36,025 nt of DNA from Bradyrhizobium sp. NAS96.2 (lineage in GTDB: Bacteria > Pseudomonadota > Alphaproteobacteria > Rhizobiales > Xanthobacteraceae). Shown here piece after piece: positions 7,764 to 15,991 of this stretch. Numbering within the stretch: the stretch's first letter is position 1; every line of letters starts with the position of its first letter. Location of the stretch: contig NZ_LGHK01000180.1 of assembly GCF_001908235.1 (NCBI RefSeq), positions 1-36,025 of the forward strand, given 5' to 3'. A program made the translations under genes and the position numbers. The notes beneath the pieces were generated by a model. It was not told the origin of the DNA. It searched no databases and saw only the letters and a list, made by a program, of their open reading frames with translations.

Positions 7764-8252
7764 TCATTTCACCCGCCTGAGCGCCGGGCGCTGGCCCTCG
7801 ATCGAGGCCCGCACATGGGCGCGCGCGCGGGCGAGGCGGGACATCACCGTTCCGATCGGCACGCCCTGGATGTCGGCGACCTCGCGGTAGCTCATGCCCT
7901 CCAGCATCACGAGCAGCAGCACCGAGCGTTGCTCCTCGACCAGCGTCGACAGCGCGCGCTCGATGTCGCGTCCCTCGGCCTCGGTGCCGCTGGCGTCGGC
8001 GTTGTTGTCGAGCAGCGGCATGAAGGCCGGCCGTCGCGCCAGCGAACGCCGCCGGTTCTTGTTCAGATTGGTCAGGATCGTGTAGAGCCAACTCCTGACG
8101 TCGCCGCCGAGAAACAGCCGCTCCGAGCGCAGCGCGCGCACCAGCGTGTCCTGCACCAGGTCGTCGGCGATATCCGTGTCACGCACCAGCGCGCGCGCAT
8201 AGCGGCGGAGCGCTGGAATCATGGCTTCGACACTTTGACGAAACGCGGTCAT
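7764..8252 (-). CDS. RNA polymerase sigma factor, ECF family
   Basis: A 162-aa two-domain sigma factor. Region 2 (about 10-75) contains the -10 recognition pattern ARALVRDTDIADDLVQDTLV and WLYTILTNLNKNRRR. Region 4 (about 100-150) is the -35-binding helix-turn-helix with GMSYREVADIQGVPIGTVMSRLARAR. There is no region 3, as expected for extracytoplasmic-function sigma factors. I chose ATG 8252 because upstream residues to 8303 (RRRSPRPSKTG) are not family-like. It is followed by the membrane anti-sigma gene, which should hold it inactive. A self-regulated promoter would lie in 8253-8482, shared with the divergent phosphatase gene, but I could not identify it. Confidence 0.93.
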   Translation of the reverse strand: MTAFRQSVEAMIPALRRYARALVRDTDIADDLVQDTLVRALRSERLFLGGDVRSWLYTILTNLNKNRRRSLARRPAFMPLLDNNADASGTEAEGRDIERALSTLVEEQRSVLLLVMLEGMSYREVADIQGVPIGTVMSRLARARAHVRASIEGQRPALRRVK

Positions 8253-8272
8253 GCATCCAGTCTTTGATGGTC

Positions 8273-8286
8273 GCGGCGATCGCCGC
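8273..8286. repeat. 14-bp perfect palindrome upstream of the sigma gene
   Basis: GCGGCGATCGCCGC lies 21-34 nt upstream of the sigma-factor start codon, in its likely 5' leader. It may be an operator or leader hairpin, or chance in GC-rich DNA. Confidence 0.35.
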
Positions 8287-8482
8287 CTTGTCAAACATAA
8301 CACCCAAACGACGTGCCTATTCCGGTCGCGCCGACCTGCGCGCAGTGCGCCTCTGCTGCGGCCGATTTGGGCTTGTCGCCGGCCAAAGTGCTGGTGTACC
8401 TCCGAGCCGAAAAAATTCGAAGCGTGGAAGCCTCAGGTCAGGCGCCCGACAGCTCGCTCAACAGGGACCAGCCGTTACGGGA

Positions 8483-9082
8483 ATGCCGGTGCCAACGATC
8501 TATTACATCCGCCACGGCGAAACCTCGTGGAACGCCGAGGGCCGGCTTCAGGGTGCGCAGGACATCGCCCTCAACGAGCGCGGCCGCGCCCAGGCGGTGC
8601 ATGCCGGTCGCATCCTTGATGATCTCCTGGCGCGCGACGGCCGTGACAAGACGACGCTGCCATTCGTCGCAAGCCCGCTGATCCGGGCGCGCGCGACCAT
8701 GGAGTTGGTGCGCACCGAGCTTGGCCTGCCGCCGGGCGATTACGCGCTCGACGCACGGCTGCGCGAGATCGCCTACGGGACCTGGGAGGGCTCGACCTTG
8801 GCGCAGGCGCAGGCCGCGGACCCCGTCGTCTATGCACGTCGCCTGGCTGAGAAGTGGATGGTGTCGCCGGAGGGCGGCGAGAGCTATGTCGACGTGCAGG
8901 CGCGGATGACCGAATGGTACGGTTCGGTGACGTCAGACACGGTCGCGGTCGCCCATGGCGGCACGGCGCGGGCGCTGATGGTCGCGCTCGGCTTCGAGAC
9001 CCCGGCCTCGGCCGCCGACCTCACGATCGAGCAGGGCGCGGTCTACGTGTTCGGCGCGACGGGCCTGCAGAAATATAGTTAA
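8483..9082 (+). CDS. histidine phosphatase family protein
   Basis: A 199-aa phosphoglycerate-mutase-like phosphatase. The catalytic RHGE motif lies at residues 10-13 (YYIRHGETSWNAEGRLQG). The second half of the active site is present: the acid region REIAYGTWEG and the second catalytic histidine in VAVAHGGTARAL. Substrates of this branch vary (sugar phosphates, cobalamin or nucleotide intermediates) and cannot be told. I start at ATG 8483, directly before the domain; upstream in-frame sequence to 8264 is compositionally unlike protein. It lies 75 bp upstream of aroC on the same strand. Confidence 0.88.
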   Translation: MPVPTIYYIRHGETSWNAEGRLQGAQDIALNERGRAQAVHAGRILDDLLARDGRDKTTLPFVASPLIRARATMELVRTELGLPPGDYALDARLREIAYGTWEGSTLAQAQAADPVVYARRLAEKWMVSPEGGESYVDVQARMTEWYGSVTSDTVAVAHGGTARALMVALGFETPASAADLTIEQGAVYVFGATGLQKYS

Positions 9083-9157
9083 AGGCACCCGGCCGGCCAC
9101 GTCTTTGGGGTCATGAAACCCGTTTGACGCTGCCGACCCCGCGCGTTACGACACGCC

Positions 9158-10246
9158 ATGTCCTTCAATACTTTCGGCCATATGTTCCGCGTCACGACCT
9201 TCGGCGAGAGCCATGGGGTCGCGATCGGCTGCGTGGTGGACGGTTGCCCGCCGATGATCCCTCTGACGGTTGAGGAGATCCAGCACGACCTCGACCGCCG
9301 CAGGCCCGGCCAGTCGCGCTTCACCACCCAGCGCCAGGAGCCGGATGCGGTGAAGATCCTGTCCGGCGTGATGGCGCATCCGGAAAGCGGCGTCCAGGTG
9401 ACGACCGGCACGCCGATCGCGCTGCTGATCGAGAACACCGACCAGCGCTCGAAGGATTATTCCGAGATCAAGGACAAGTTCCGTCCCGGCCATGCCGACT
9501 TCACCTATGAAGCGAAATACGGCCTGCGCGACTATCGCGGTGGCGGACGATCCTCGGCACGCGAGACCGCGACCCGCGTCGCGGCCGGCGCGATCGCGCG
9601 AAAAGTCCTGCCCGAGGTGAAGGTGCGCGGCGCGCTGGTGCAGATGGGGCCGCACAAGATCGACCGCGAGAAGTGGGACTGGGACGAGATCGCCAACAAC
9701 CCGTTCTTCTGTCCGGACAAGGACAAGGCGGCGTTCTTCGAGAGCTATCTCGACGGCATCAGGAAGAGCGGCTCCTCGATCGGCGCCGTCATTGAGGTCG
9801 TTGCCGAAGGCGTGCCGGCCGGTCTCGGCGCGCCGATCTACGCCAAGCTCGATAGCGATCTGGCCTCGGCGATGATGAGCATCAACGCGGTCAAGGGCGT
9901 CGAGATCGGCGCCGGCTTCGGCGCCGCCGAACTTTCAGGCGAAGAGAATGCCGACGAGATGCGGACCGGCAACAATGGAACGCGTTTCCTGTCCAACCAT
10001 GCCGGCGGCGTGCTGGGCGGCATCTCGACCGGCCAGCCGGTGGTGGTGCGCTTTGCGGTCAAGCCGACCTCGTCGATCCTGACCACGCGCCGGACCGTCG
10101 ACCGCAAGGGCGCCGATACCGACATCCTGACCAAGGGCCGCCACGACCCCTGCGTCGGCATCCGGGCCGTGCCGGTCGGCGAGGCGATGATGGCCTGCGT
10201 GCTGGCCGATCATTTTCTGCGCGACCGCGGGCAGACCGGACGCTGA
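9158..10246 (+). CDS. aroC: chorismate synthase
   Basis: A 362-aa enzyme converting 5-enolpyruvylshikimate-3-phosphate to chorismate with reduced FMN, the last step of the shikimate pathway. The family signatures are present: GESHGVAIGCVVDGCPP near the N-terminus (about 17-33), the Arg-rich RRRPGQSRFTTQR segment, DYRGGGRSSARETATRVAAG (about 125-144), and the C-terminal GRHDPCVGIRAVPVGEAM. Length is normal and no catalytic segment is missing. No strong ribosome binding site precedes the ATG. Confidence 0.97.
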   Translation: MSFNTFGHMFRVTTFGESHGVAIGCVVDGCPPMIPLTVEEIQHDLDRRRPGQSRFTTQRQEPDAVKILSGVMAHPESGVQVTTGTPIALLIENTDQRSKDYSEIKDKFRPGHADFTYEAKYGLRDYRGGGRSSARETATRVAAGAIARKVLPEVKVRGALVQMGPHKIDREKWDWDEIANNPFFCPDKDKAAFFESYLDGIRKSGSSIGAVIEVVAEGVPAGLGAPIYAKLDSDLASAMMSINAVKGVEIGAGFGAAELSGEENADEMRTGNNGTRFLSNHAGGVLGGISTGQPVVVRFAVKPTSSILTTRRTVDRKGADTDILTKGRHDPCVGIRAVPVGEAMMACVLADHFLRDRGQTGR

Positions 10247-10290
10247 TCCCCTGTATAGTGGCGGTCGCCAGACCGCCCTGGGGGAATGCG

Positions 10291-11483
10291 ATGAATGCGT
10301 CGGAGCTTCGGGATATCATCACATGGATGATCGGCGGCGCGCGGTCGGCACCGACCCCGCCGCAGATGATGGCGGAGTGCTGCGAACGGCTGGTACGGGC
10401 CGGCCTGCCGCTGTGGCGTGTCGGCGTCTTCGTGCGCACGCTGCATCCCGAGATCTACGGCCGCCATTTCTTCTGGAAGCAGGGTGCCGAGGTCGAAACC
10501 GGCACCGTCGATCACAACATCCTGGACTCCCCGGAATTTGCCGTCAGCCCACTGTCGATCGTCTTCAGACAAGGTGTTGAAGTGCGCGCGCGGCTGGACG
10601 ACCCCGCCAGCAAGCGCTTTCCGATCGTCGTGGATCTCCAGGCGGAGGGTGTCACCGACTATATCGCCGTGCCGCTGGTTTACACCGACGGCTTCGCCAA
10701 CGCCTCGAGCTGGACCGCCCGGCAGCCGGGCGGCTTCACCGGCGAGCAGCTCGATGCGATCCGCTCGATCACTGTCCCGCTGGCGCGCTACATCGAGATC
10801 GTGACGCTGCGTCGCACGGCGTCGCTGCTGCTTGACACTTACGTCGGCAACCGCGCCGGCGAGCGCATTATGGGCGGCCAGATCCGGCGCGGCCATGCCG
10901 ATACGATGGATGCCGCGATCTGGCTGTCGGACCTGCGCGGCTTCACCGCGCTGTCGGACCGTTTGCCGCCCGAGACCGTCGTGGAGATCCTCACCTCTAT
11001 TTCGATTGCCAGGTCACGGCGATCCGCGAGCATGGCGGTGAGGTGCTCAAATTCATGGGCGACGGCCTGCTCGCGGTGTTTCCGGTCGACGAATATCTCG
11101 GCGACGAGGCGCAGGTCTGCTCGCGGGTGCTGGAGGCCGCGCGTGCATCCCGCGCCGGGGTCGAGGCGCTGCAATTTGCCAATGGCGACGCCGTCGAGCG
11201 CTTCCGCTTCGGCGTCGCGCTGCATCTCGGGCGCGTGCTCTACGGCAATATCGGCGGCGGCAACCGGCTCGACTTCACCTGCATCGGCCCGGCCGTCAAT
11301 CTCGCCGCGCGGCTGGAGAAGATCGCCGGCCGGCTCGGCCGCACCGTCGTCGCGTCCGAGCGCTTCGCCGGCATTCATGACGGCGGCTGGAGCGACCTCG
11401 GCGAGTTTCCGATCGCGGGGTTCTCGAAGGCGGAACGGGTCTATGGCCTGTTCGACGAAGCGCCGATTGCTGCCGCCAGCTAG
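10291..11483 (+). pseudogene. adenylate/guanylate cyclase (class III) gene with a frameshift near 10993
   Basis: ATG 10291 has a GGGGGAA ribosome site. The N-terminal ~195 residues are a cytoplasmic domain I do not recognise. The class III cyclase domain begins with the first metal-binding Asp in WLSDLRGFTALSDR, then reading fails after ETVVEIL. In the next frame the domain resumes with LYFDCQVTAIREHGGEVLKF and continues through MGDGLLAVFP (second metal Asp) and GNRLDFTCIGPAVNLAARLE to a stop at 11483. The junction reads ATCCTCACCTC, where insertion of one A (ATCCTCAACCTC) would restore Asn-Leu and a continuous domain. So one base is missing around 10993. Both halves are otherwise intact, so this is a recent mutation or a sequencing error. 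If repaired, the product is ~397 aa and would make cyclic nucleotide. Confidence 0.85.
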
Positions 11484-11495
11484 CATCGGTGCGAC

Positions 11496-12374
11496 GTGAC
11501 TGACACGGACGCGCAGCATCGCACCGGGATTGCGCTGGTCGTGGCGGCCGCGGCCGCCTGGAGCACCGCGCCGTTCTTTACCCGGCTGCTGCACTTCGAT
11601 TCCTGGACCATCCTGTTGTGGCGCGGGCTGTTCGGTGGCGGCGCGATTGTGCTGTTCCTGGTCGCCACGCAAGGCCGGCGCGGCGCGCGCGATCTCGTCG
11701 TGATGCCGTTGAGCGGATGGCTGGTGGCCGGTCTCTCGACCCTGGGCATGGTGACGTTCATTCCGGCGCTGCAGCTGACCAGCGTCGCCAATGTCGCAAT
11801 CCTGGTCGCGATGCAGCCGTTTGCGGCCGCTGCGATCGCCTGGCTTTGGCTGCGCGAGCGGGCGCGGCCCGGCACATTGCTGGCGAGCCTCGTCGCGCTC
11901 GCGGGTGTCGCCACCACCGTCAGTGGCGCCGTTGGCATCACGGATTACAGGGGCATCGGCCTTGCCTGCGTGATGGTGCTCGCGATCTCGCTGATGACGG
12001 TGGTGATCCGGCGGCACAAGGGTACGCCGATGATCGCCGCCGCGGCGCTCTCGAACTTTCTCGGCAGCGCCGTGAGCTTGCCGTTGGGGCAGGGCATCGG
12101 CGCGGTCACGGGCGCCGATCTCGGCGTGCTCGCGATGTTCGGGGCATGCCAGGTCGGTCTCGGCCTCACCCTGTTCACGGTCGGCTCGAGGTTGCTGCCG
12201 TCCGCGCAGGCCTCGCTGATCGCCACGCTCGAAACGCCGCTGATGCCGTTCTGGGTATGGCTCGCCTTTGCCGAGGTGCCGTCGCTGCGCGCCCTCATCG
12301 GCGGCGCGCTGGTGATGGGCGCGGTCGTCGCCGACATTGCGATCAGTCAGCGGGCCGAGCCGGCGCAGCGGTGA
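11496..12374 (+). CDS. DMT-family transporter (EamA domains)
   Basis: A 292-aa integral membrane protein with two EamA repeats and about ten membrane segments, for example GIALVVAAAAAWSTAPFFT at the N-terminus, VANVAILVAMQPFAAAAIAW at the end of the first repeat, and SLIATLETPLMPFWVWLAF at the matching point of the second. The two matching motifs (AMQPFAAA and ETPLMPF) show the internal duplication. Members export amino acids or other metabolites; the substrate is unknown. The start is GTG 11496, 12 bp after the cyclase stop, so co-transcription with that gene is likely. Its 3' end is 6 bp from convergent clpS. Confidence 0.9.
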   Translation: MTDTDAQHRTGIALVVAAAAAWSTAPFFTRLLHFDSWTILLWRGLFGGGAIVLFLVATQGRRGARDLVVMPLSGWLVAGLSTLGMVTFIPALQLTSVANVAILVAMQPFAAAAIAWLWLRERARPGTLLASLVALAGVATTVSGAVGITDYRGIGLACVMVLAISLMTVVIRRHKGTPMIAAAALSNFLGSAVSLPLGQGIGAVTGADLGVLAMFGACQVGLGLTLFTVGSRLLPSAQASLIATLETPLMPFWVWLAFAEVPSLRALIGGALVMGAVVADIAISQRAEPAQR

Positions 12375-12380
12375 GGCCTG

Positions 12381-12686
12381 CTACTCTTCCGGTTCGGTGG
12401 TGAACAGCAGCGGATAGCCTTTGGCGCGGCCGGCGTCGGTGGCGCGCGTGGCCTTGGTCTCGGCGACGTCCCGGGTGAAGACCGCGACCACGCAGACGCC
12501 GCGCTGATGCGCGGTCAGCATCACCTTGTAGGCCTGGTCGTCGGTCATGCGGAATTCGCCCTTCAGCACGGTGACCACGAATTCGCGCGGCGTGTAGTCG
12601 TCGTTGACCAGGATCACCTTGTGCAGGCGCGGCCGCTCGACCTTGGTCTTCGTCCTGGTTTTCGGCTTGACGACAGTATCGGGCAT
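12381..12686 (-). CDS. clpS: ATP-dependent Clp protease adaptor ClpS
   Basis: A 101-aa adaptor that delivers N-degron substrates to ClpAP. After a disordered basic extension (about 1-20, KPKTRTKTKVERPR) the folded domain carries the family hallmarks: VILVNDDYTPREFVVTVL, with Asn/Asp residues that contact the N-terminal amino group, FRMTDDQAYKVMLTAHQRG, and VAVFTRDVAETKA. ATG 12686 is supported by GAGGGAG just upstream on the minus strand. Frame continuing to 12908 is not family-like. No clpA is adjacent. Alphaproteobacteria can have two clpS paralogues, so this may be either. Confidence 0.93.
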   Translation of the reverse strand: MPDTVVKPKTRTKTKVERPRLHKVILVNDDYTPREFVVTVLKGEFRMTDDQAYKVMLTAHQRGVCVVAVFTRDVAETKATRATDAGRAKGYPLLFTTEPEE

Positions 12687-12923
12687 CGCACTCCCTCGCG
12701 ATTGCTCCGTAAGAATACCGTCTTCCGGCACGTCTTGGAACCGTTCGATTTGCACGGCGTCATTGCGGCAACGGCACGGCGCGTGTCGCCTCATGCGTGA
12801 CGTCCAAACCTGCGGGCGTCTAACTTGCAGGCCTCTAACTTGAATGTGAAGGACAGATGATATCTGCGCTTTTCGCCGCCTGATTTGCATGTCACCATAA
12901 CGGGACACGACGGGAGGGCCGCA

Positions 12924-13775
12924 ATGCGCTGGTATGTCTCGATCGGAGCGGTGCTTGTCGCGGGAGTGTTAGCCAGCGGCGATGTGGCCGGTGTTGCCGC
13001 GCCCAGCCCGGGAACCCAGGTGGGCCATCGCGTCGCTGAAAAGGAATCCACGCCGAGCGTCGACATCGAGTTGATCATCGCGGTCGACGTCTCCTATTCG
13101 ATGGACATGGACGAGCTCGCGATCCAGCGCGAGGGCTATGCGCAGGCGATCGTCTCCAAGGAATTCCTGCAGGCGCTGAAGGCCGGTCCGAACGGCAAGA
13201 TCTCGATCACCTACTTCGAGTGGGCCGCATCCAACGACCAGAAAGTGATCATTCCCTGGCGAGTGATCGACGGCCCTGAATCGGCGGACGCGGTCTCCGC
13301 CGAGATCATGAAGACGCCGGTGCGCCGCGCCTCGCGCACCTCGATCTCGGGCGCGATCTATTTCGCGATCCCGATGTTCGACGAGAATCCGCATCGCGGA
13401 ATTCGCCGCGTGATCGATATTTCCGGCGATGGGCCCAACAACAACGGCACGCCGATCACGCCGGCGCGCGATGCGGCGCTCGACAAGGGTATCGTCATCA
13501 ACGGCCTGCCGATCATGGTGAAGGAGCCGTCCTACTCGACGATGGATATCGATAATCTCGATTACTACTACGAAGATTGCGTGATCGGCGGGCCCGGCTC
13601 CTTCGTGGTGACGATCAAGGATCGCGAGAAATTCAAGGAAGCAATCCGCACCAAGCTGCTGCTCGAAGTCGCCGGCCGCACCCCCGAGCGCCCGATCGTA
13701 CGGACCGCCGAGAAGGAGCCGCGGGTCAGCTGCACGATCGGCGAGAAGATCTGGCAGGACCGCTGGGGGCGGTAG
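12924..13775 (+). CDS. DUF1194 (vWA-like) secreted protein
   Basis: A 283-aa exported protein. ATG 12924 follows GGGAGGG at 12912-12918 and opens a signal peptide (MRWYVSIGAVLVAGVLASG). The rest is a von Willebrand factor A-like domain: the MIDAS-type metal motif DVSYSM (about 64-69), a conserved ASRTSISGAI loop, and a DISGDGPNNNG strand-loop typical of DUF1194. A Cys pair (EDCVIGG and VSCTIGE) may form a disulphide. Metal-dependent adhesion or binding is the general property of the fold; its ligand is not known. It is divergent from clpS, separated by ~240 bp. Confidence 0.85.
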   Translation: MRWYVSIGAVLVAGVLASGDVAGVAAPSPGTQVGHRVAEKESTPSVDIELIIAVDVSYSMDMDELAIQREGYAQAIVSKEFLQALKAGPNGKISITYFEWAASNDQKVIIPWRVIDGPESADAVSAEIMKTPVRRASRTSISGAIYFAIPMFDENPHRGIRRVIDISGDGPNNNGTPITPARDAALDKGIVINGLPIMVKEPSYSTMDIDNLDYYYEDCVIGGPGSFVVTIKDREKFKEAIRTKLLLEVAGRTPERPIVRTAEKEPRVSCTIGEKIWQDRWGR

Positions 13776-13780
13776 CGTTG

Positions 13781-13867
13781 CGTAGGATGGGTAGAGCGCA
13801 GCGAAACCCATCATTTCTCCGCGCGGTCGCAGATTGATGGGTTTCGCTGCGCTCTACCCATCCTACG
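13781..13867. repeat. long perfect inverted repeat (33-bp arms)
   Basis: The left arm 13781-13813 begins CGTAGGATGGGTAGAGCGCA. The right arm 13835-13867 is its exact reverse complement, with a 21-nt spacer. It starts 6 nt after the DUF1194 stop and ends 4 nt before the stop of the convergent nucleotidyltransferase gene, so it could act as a terminator for both. The core sequence resembles a short repeat I recall as dispersed in many bacterial genomes. Confidence 0.9.
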
Positions 13868-13871
13868 GTTT

Positions 13872-14696
13872 CTACGATATCTTCCGCAGCTCGCTCTCCA
13901 GCATCCGCAGCGTCCGCAATGCAGCCGCGTACTCCGCCGCTCCAATCTGCCGCCAGACTTCGGCGACGCGCGCGGCGAGGTCACGAACCGTCACGGGAAA
14001 ATTCGCAGCCTGCGCCAGCGCGCCCTTCTCGTTGATCAGATACTGTCCGTTCAGCGCAAACAGCACCTGCGCGACGCAGGCCAGCGCGCGATAGGCGCAA
14101 CCGGCGATGTGCGTAGTGTCGCCGCGCGGCACGGCAAGCTCGGCATTCTCGATCGCGAACAGGATTTCCCATTGAAAGCGCCGCACCAGGGCATCGCGCA
14201 GCGCCGGCGGGTAAGGTGCGGTACTCGCCTTGATCGCCGCGATGAGGCCGCCGGGATCATGCAGGACACGGCATAGCGCGATCTCGCCCATCCAGATCGC
14301 CGAGCAGAAGCCGTGCGGATGGCCCGGCTGGTAATGCATGCTGACCTCGCCGTTGCGGCAGGCGTCGATAACGGTCGTGACCTGTTCGGCGCTGCGGTAG
14401 AGCAGGTCGACCTTGCGGCCGCCGATCACAAGCCAGGCGCCGCCGACGATCCACGGTCCCCATTCGCCGACCGGCGTCACATGCGCAGCAGCGGGGTCAT
14501 CGACCAGGCCTGTCACCGCCATGCGCAGCCGATCGGCATCGAGTGCGGCGGCATCTCGGTAGTAAAGGCCGAGGTCGTAATCCGAAGTCTCATGCGCCGT
14601 GCCGCGCGCTCGCGAGCCGCCGAGCGCGATGGCGGCGACGCCAGGCACGGCGGCAAAGACGGGAATGATGCGCGCAAGCAGCGGATCGTGGGACAT
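13872..14696 (-). CDS. nucleotidyltransferase domain protein
   Basis: A 274-aa protein with a polymerase-beta-type nucleotidyltransferase core at the N-terminus: GGSRARGTAHETSDYDLGLYY contains the G-S helix turn and the Asp-x-Asp metal pair (about 28-48), and the third acidic strand is probably RKVDLLYR. The ~150-residue C-terminal region is helical (ALRDALVRRFQWEILFAIEN, AYRALACVAQVLFALNGQYL), as in DUF4037-like or aminoglycoside-adenylyltransferase-like proteins. I start at ATG 14696. The acceptor substrate is unknown. It is last in the minus-strand run, 53 bp after the RNA methyltransferase gene. Confidence 0.82.
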   Translation of the reverse strand: MSHDPLLARIIPVFAAVPGVAAIALGGSRARGTAHETSDYDLGLYYRDAAALDADRLRMAVTGLVDDPAAAHVTPVGEWGPWIVGGAWLVIGGRKVDLLYRSAEQVTTVIDACRNGEVSMHYQPGHPHGFCSAIWMGEIALCRVLHDPGGLIAAIKASTAPYPPALRDALVRRFQWEILFAIENAELAVPRGDTTHIAGCAYRALACVAQVLFALNGQYLINEKGALAQAANFPVTVRDLAARVAEVWRQIGAAEYAAALRTLRMLESELRKIS

Positions 14697-14749
14697 GCGA
14701 GGCGGATTATAGCGAGACCACCGCACGCTGCGATAGGCGCAACGATGCC

Positions 14750-15991
14750 TCAGCGCGCGAAGCGCGCCACCAGCTCGACATGCGGTGTATGGCGGAACTG
14801 ATCGACCGGCGTGACACCGGCGATCCTGTAGCCGCCATCGATCAGGATCCTTGCGTCGCGCGCGAAGGTCGCTGCGTTGCAGGACACCGCGACGATCACC
14901 GGCACCTTGCTCGCCGCCAGCTGCGTGACCTGCGCCTGCGCGCCCTGCCGCGGCGGATCGAACACGACGGCGTCATAGTCGCGCAGCTCCTGCGGCATCA
15001 GCGGGCGGCGGAACAGGTCGCGCGCCTCGGCCTTGAGCGGCTTCAATCCGGGCGTCGTTTGCGCGGCCTTCTGCAGCGCCGTGATCGCGCCGGCGTCGCT
15101 GTCGAAGGCCGCGACCCGCGCCTTCTCCGCAAGGCGCAGCGCGAACGGGCCGACACCGCAGAACAGATCGGCGATGTGCTTGGTGCGGCCGCAATGCTCG
15201 CGAACCAGCGCCGCCAGCGTCTCCTCGCCCTTGACCGTCGCCTGCAGGAACGAGCCCGGCGGCAGCACGACTTTCGCCTTGCCGATCGCAATCTCGGGCG
15301 AGCCGCGCTGCAGCACCAGCTCGCCGTGCCGTGTCAGCCGCGCCAGGTGGTGTTTCTCCGCAACCCGCGACAAAGTGGTGATCAGGCTGGTTGGCAGCGG
15401 GCCGGAGCCGCGCACGTCGATGTCGAGGCCGTTCGCGGTCGCCGTCACCTGGATGTCGAGCGGCTTGCCGATCGAGATCAGCGGCTCGGCTGTGGCCCAG
15501 GCCGCCTCGAGCGCACCGTCGAGCACGGGGTCGAGGATCGGACAGCGATCGACCGGGATGATGTCATGCGAGCCAGCGGCGGCGAAGCCGACCTTGAGGA
15601 CTTCGTGGGTACCCATCCGTCCGTGCAGCGTGATGCGGCGTCGGCCGGCGCCATGGGCGTCGCGCAGCGGCGCCACCTCAGTCGCGAGCTTCGCCTGCGC
15701 CAGCGTCTCGACCACGATGTTGCGCTTCCAGGCGTGGTAGGGCGCCTCGTTCCAGTGCTGGATCGCGCAGCCGCCACAGATGCCGAAATGCGGACAGAAC
15801 GGCGCAATGCGCTCGGGGCTTTCGTGCACGACGCGCAGCAGCCGCCGCCGGTCGGGATGATTGCCGGGGACGTCGTCGACCTCGACGGTTTCACCGGCCA
15901 GCGTATAGGGCACGAAGATCGACTGTGCGCCATCGATCGCGACGCCGTCGCCGCGGTGGCCGACATGGTCGATGGTGAGGACTTCAGCCAC
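14750..15991 (-). CDS. class I RNA (uracil-C5) methyltransferase, RlmD/TrmA type
   Basis: A 413-aa SAM-dependent RNA methyltransferase with three parts: an N-terminal TRAM-like OB region (about 1-45), a [4Fe-4S] site with Cys66-x5-Cys72-x2-Cys75 (CPHFGICGGC) and Cys150 (VDRCPIL), and a C-terminal Rossmann domain with the SAM motif ADLFCGVGPFALRL, FDPPRQGAQ, and the catalytic nucleophile Cys371 in VSCNAATFARD. The Fe-S site is typical of 23S rRNA m5U methyltransferases (RlmD/RlmC) rather than TrmA. Which uridine is modified is not determinable. GTG 15991 is used because GTGGCTGA overlaps the tlyA stop by 8 nt, suggesting translational coupling. Confidence 0.9.
   Translation of the reverse strand: MAEVLTIDHVGHRGDGVAIDGAQSIFVPYTLAGETVEVDDVPGNHPDRRRLLRVVHESPERIAPFCPHFGICGGCAIQHWNEAPYHAWKRNIVVETLAQAKLATEVAPLRDAHGAGRRRITLHGRMGTHEVLKVGFAAAGSHDIIPVDRCPILDPVLDGALEAAWATAEPLISIGKPLDIQVTATANGLDIDVRGSGPLPTSLITTLSRVAEKHHLARLTRHGELVLQRGSPEIAIGKAKVVLPPGSFLQATVKGEETLAALVREHCGRTKHIADLFCGVGPFALRLAEKARVAAFDSDAGAITALQKAAQTTPGLKPLKAEARDLFRRPLMPQELRDYDAVVFDPPRQGAQAQVTQLAASKVPVIVAVSCNAATFARDARILIDGGYRIAGVTPVDQFRHTPHVELVARFAR

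Noticed and set aside
10839..12017. 392-codon minus-strand frame across the cyclase and transporter genes
   Set aside because: Spans two real plus-strand genes and shows no protein signature.
13872..14696. Toxin-antitoxin MNT/HEPN pair
   Set aside because: A single large nucleotidyltransferase with no HEPN partner; neighbours are an RNA methyltransferase and a repeat.
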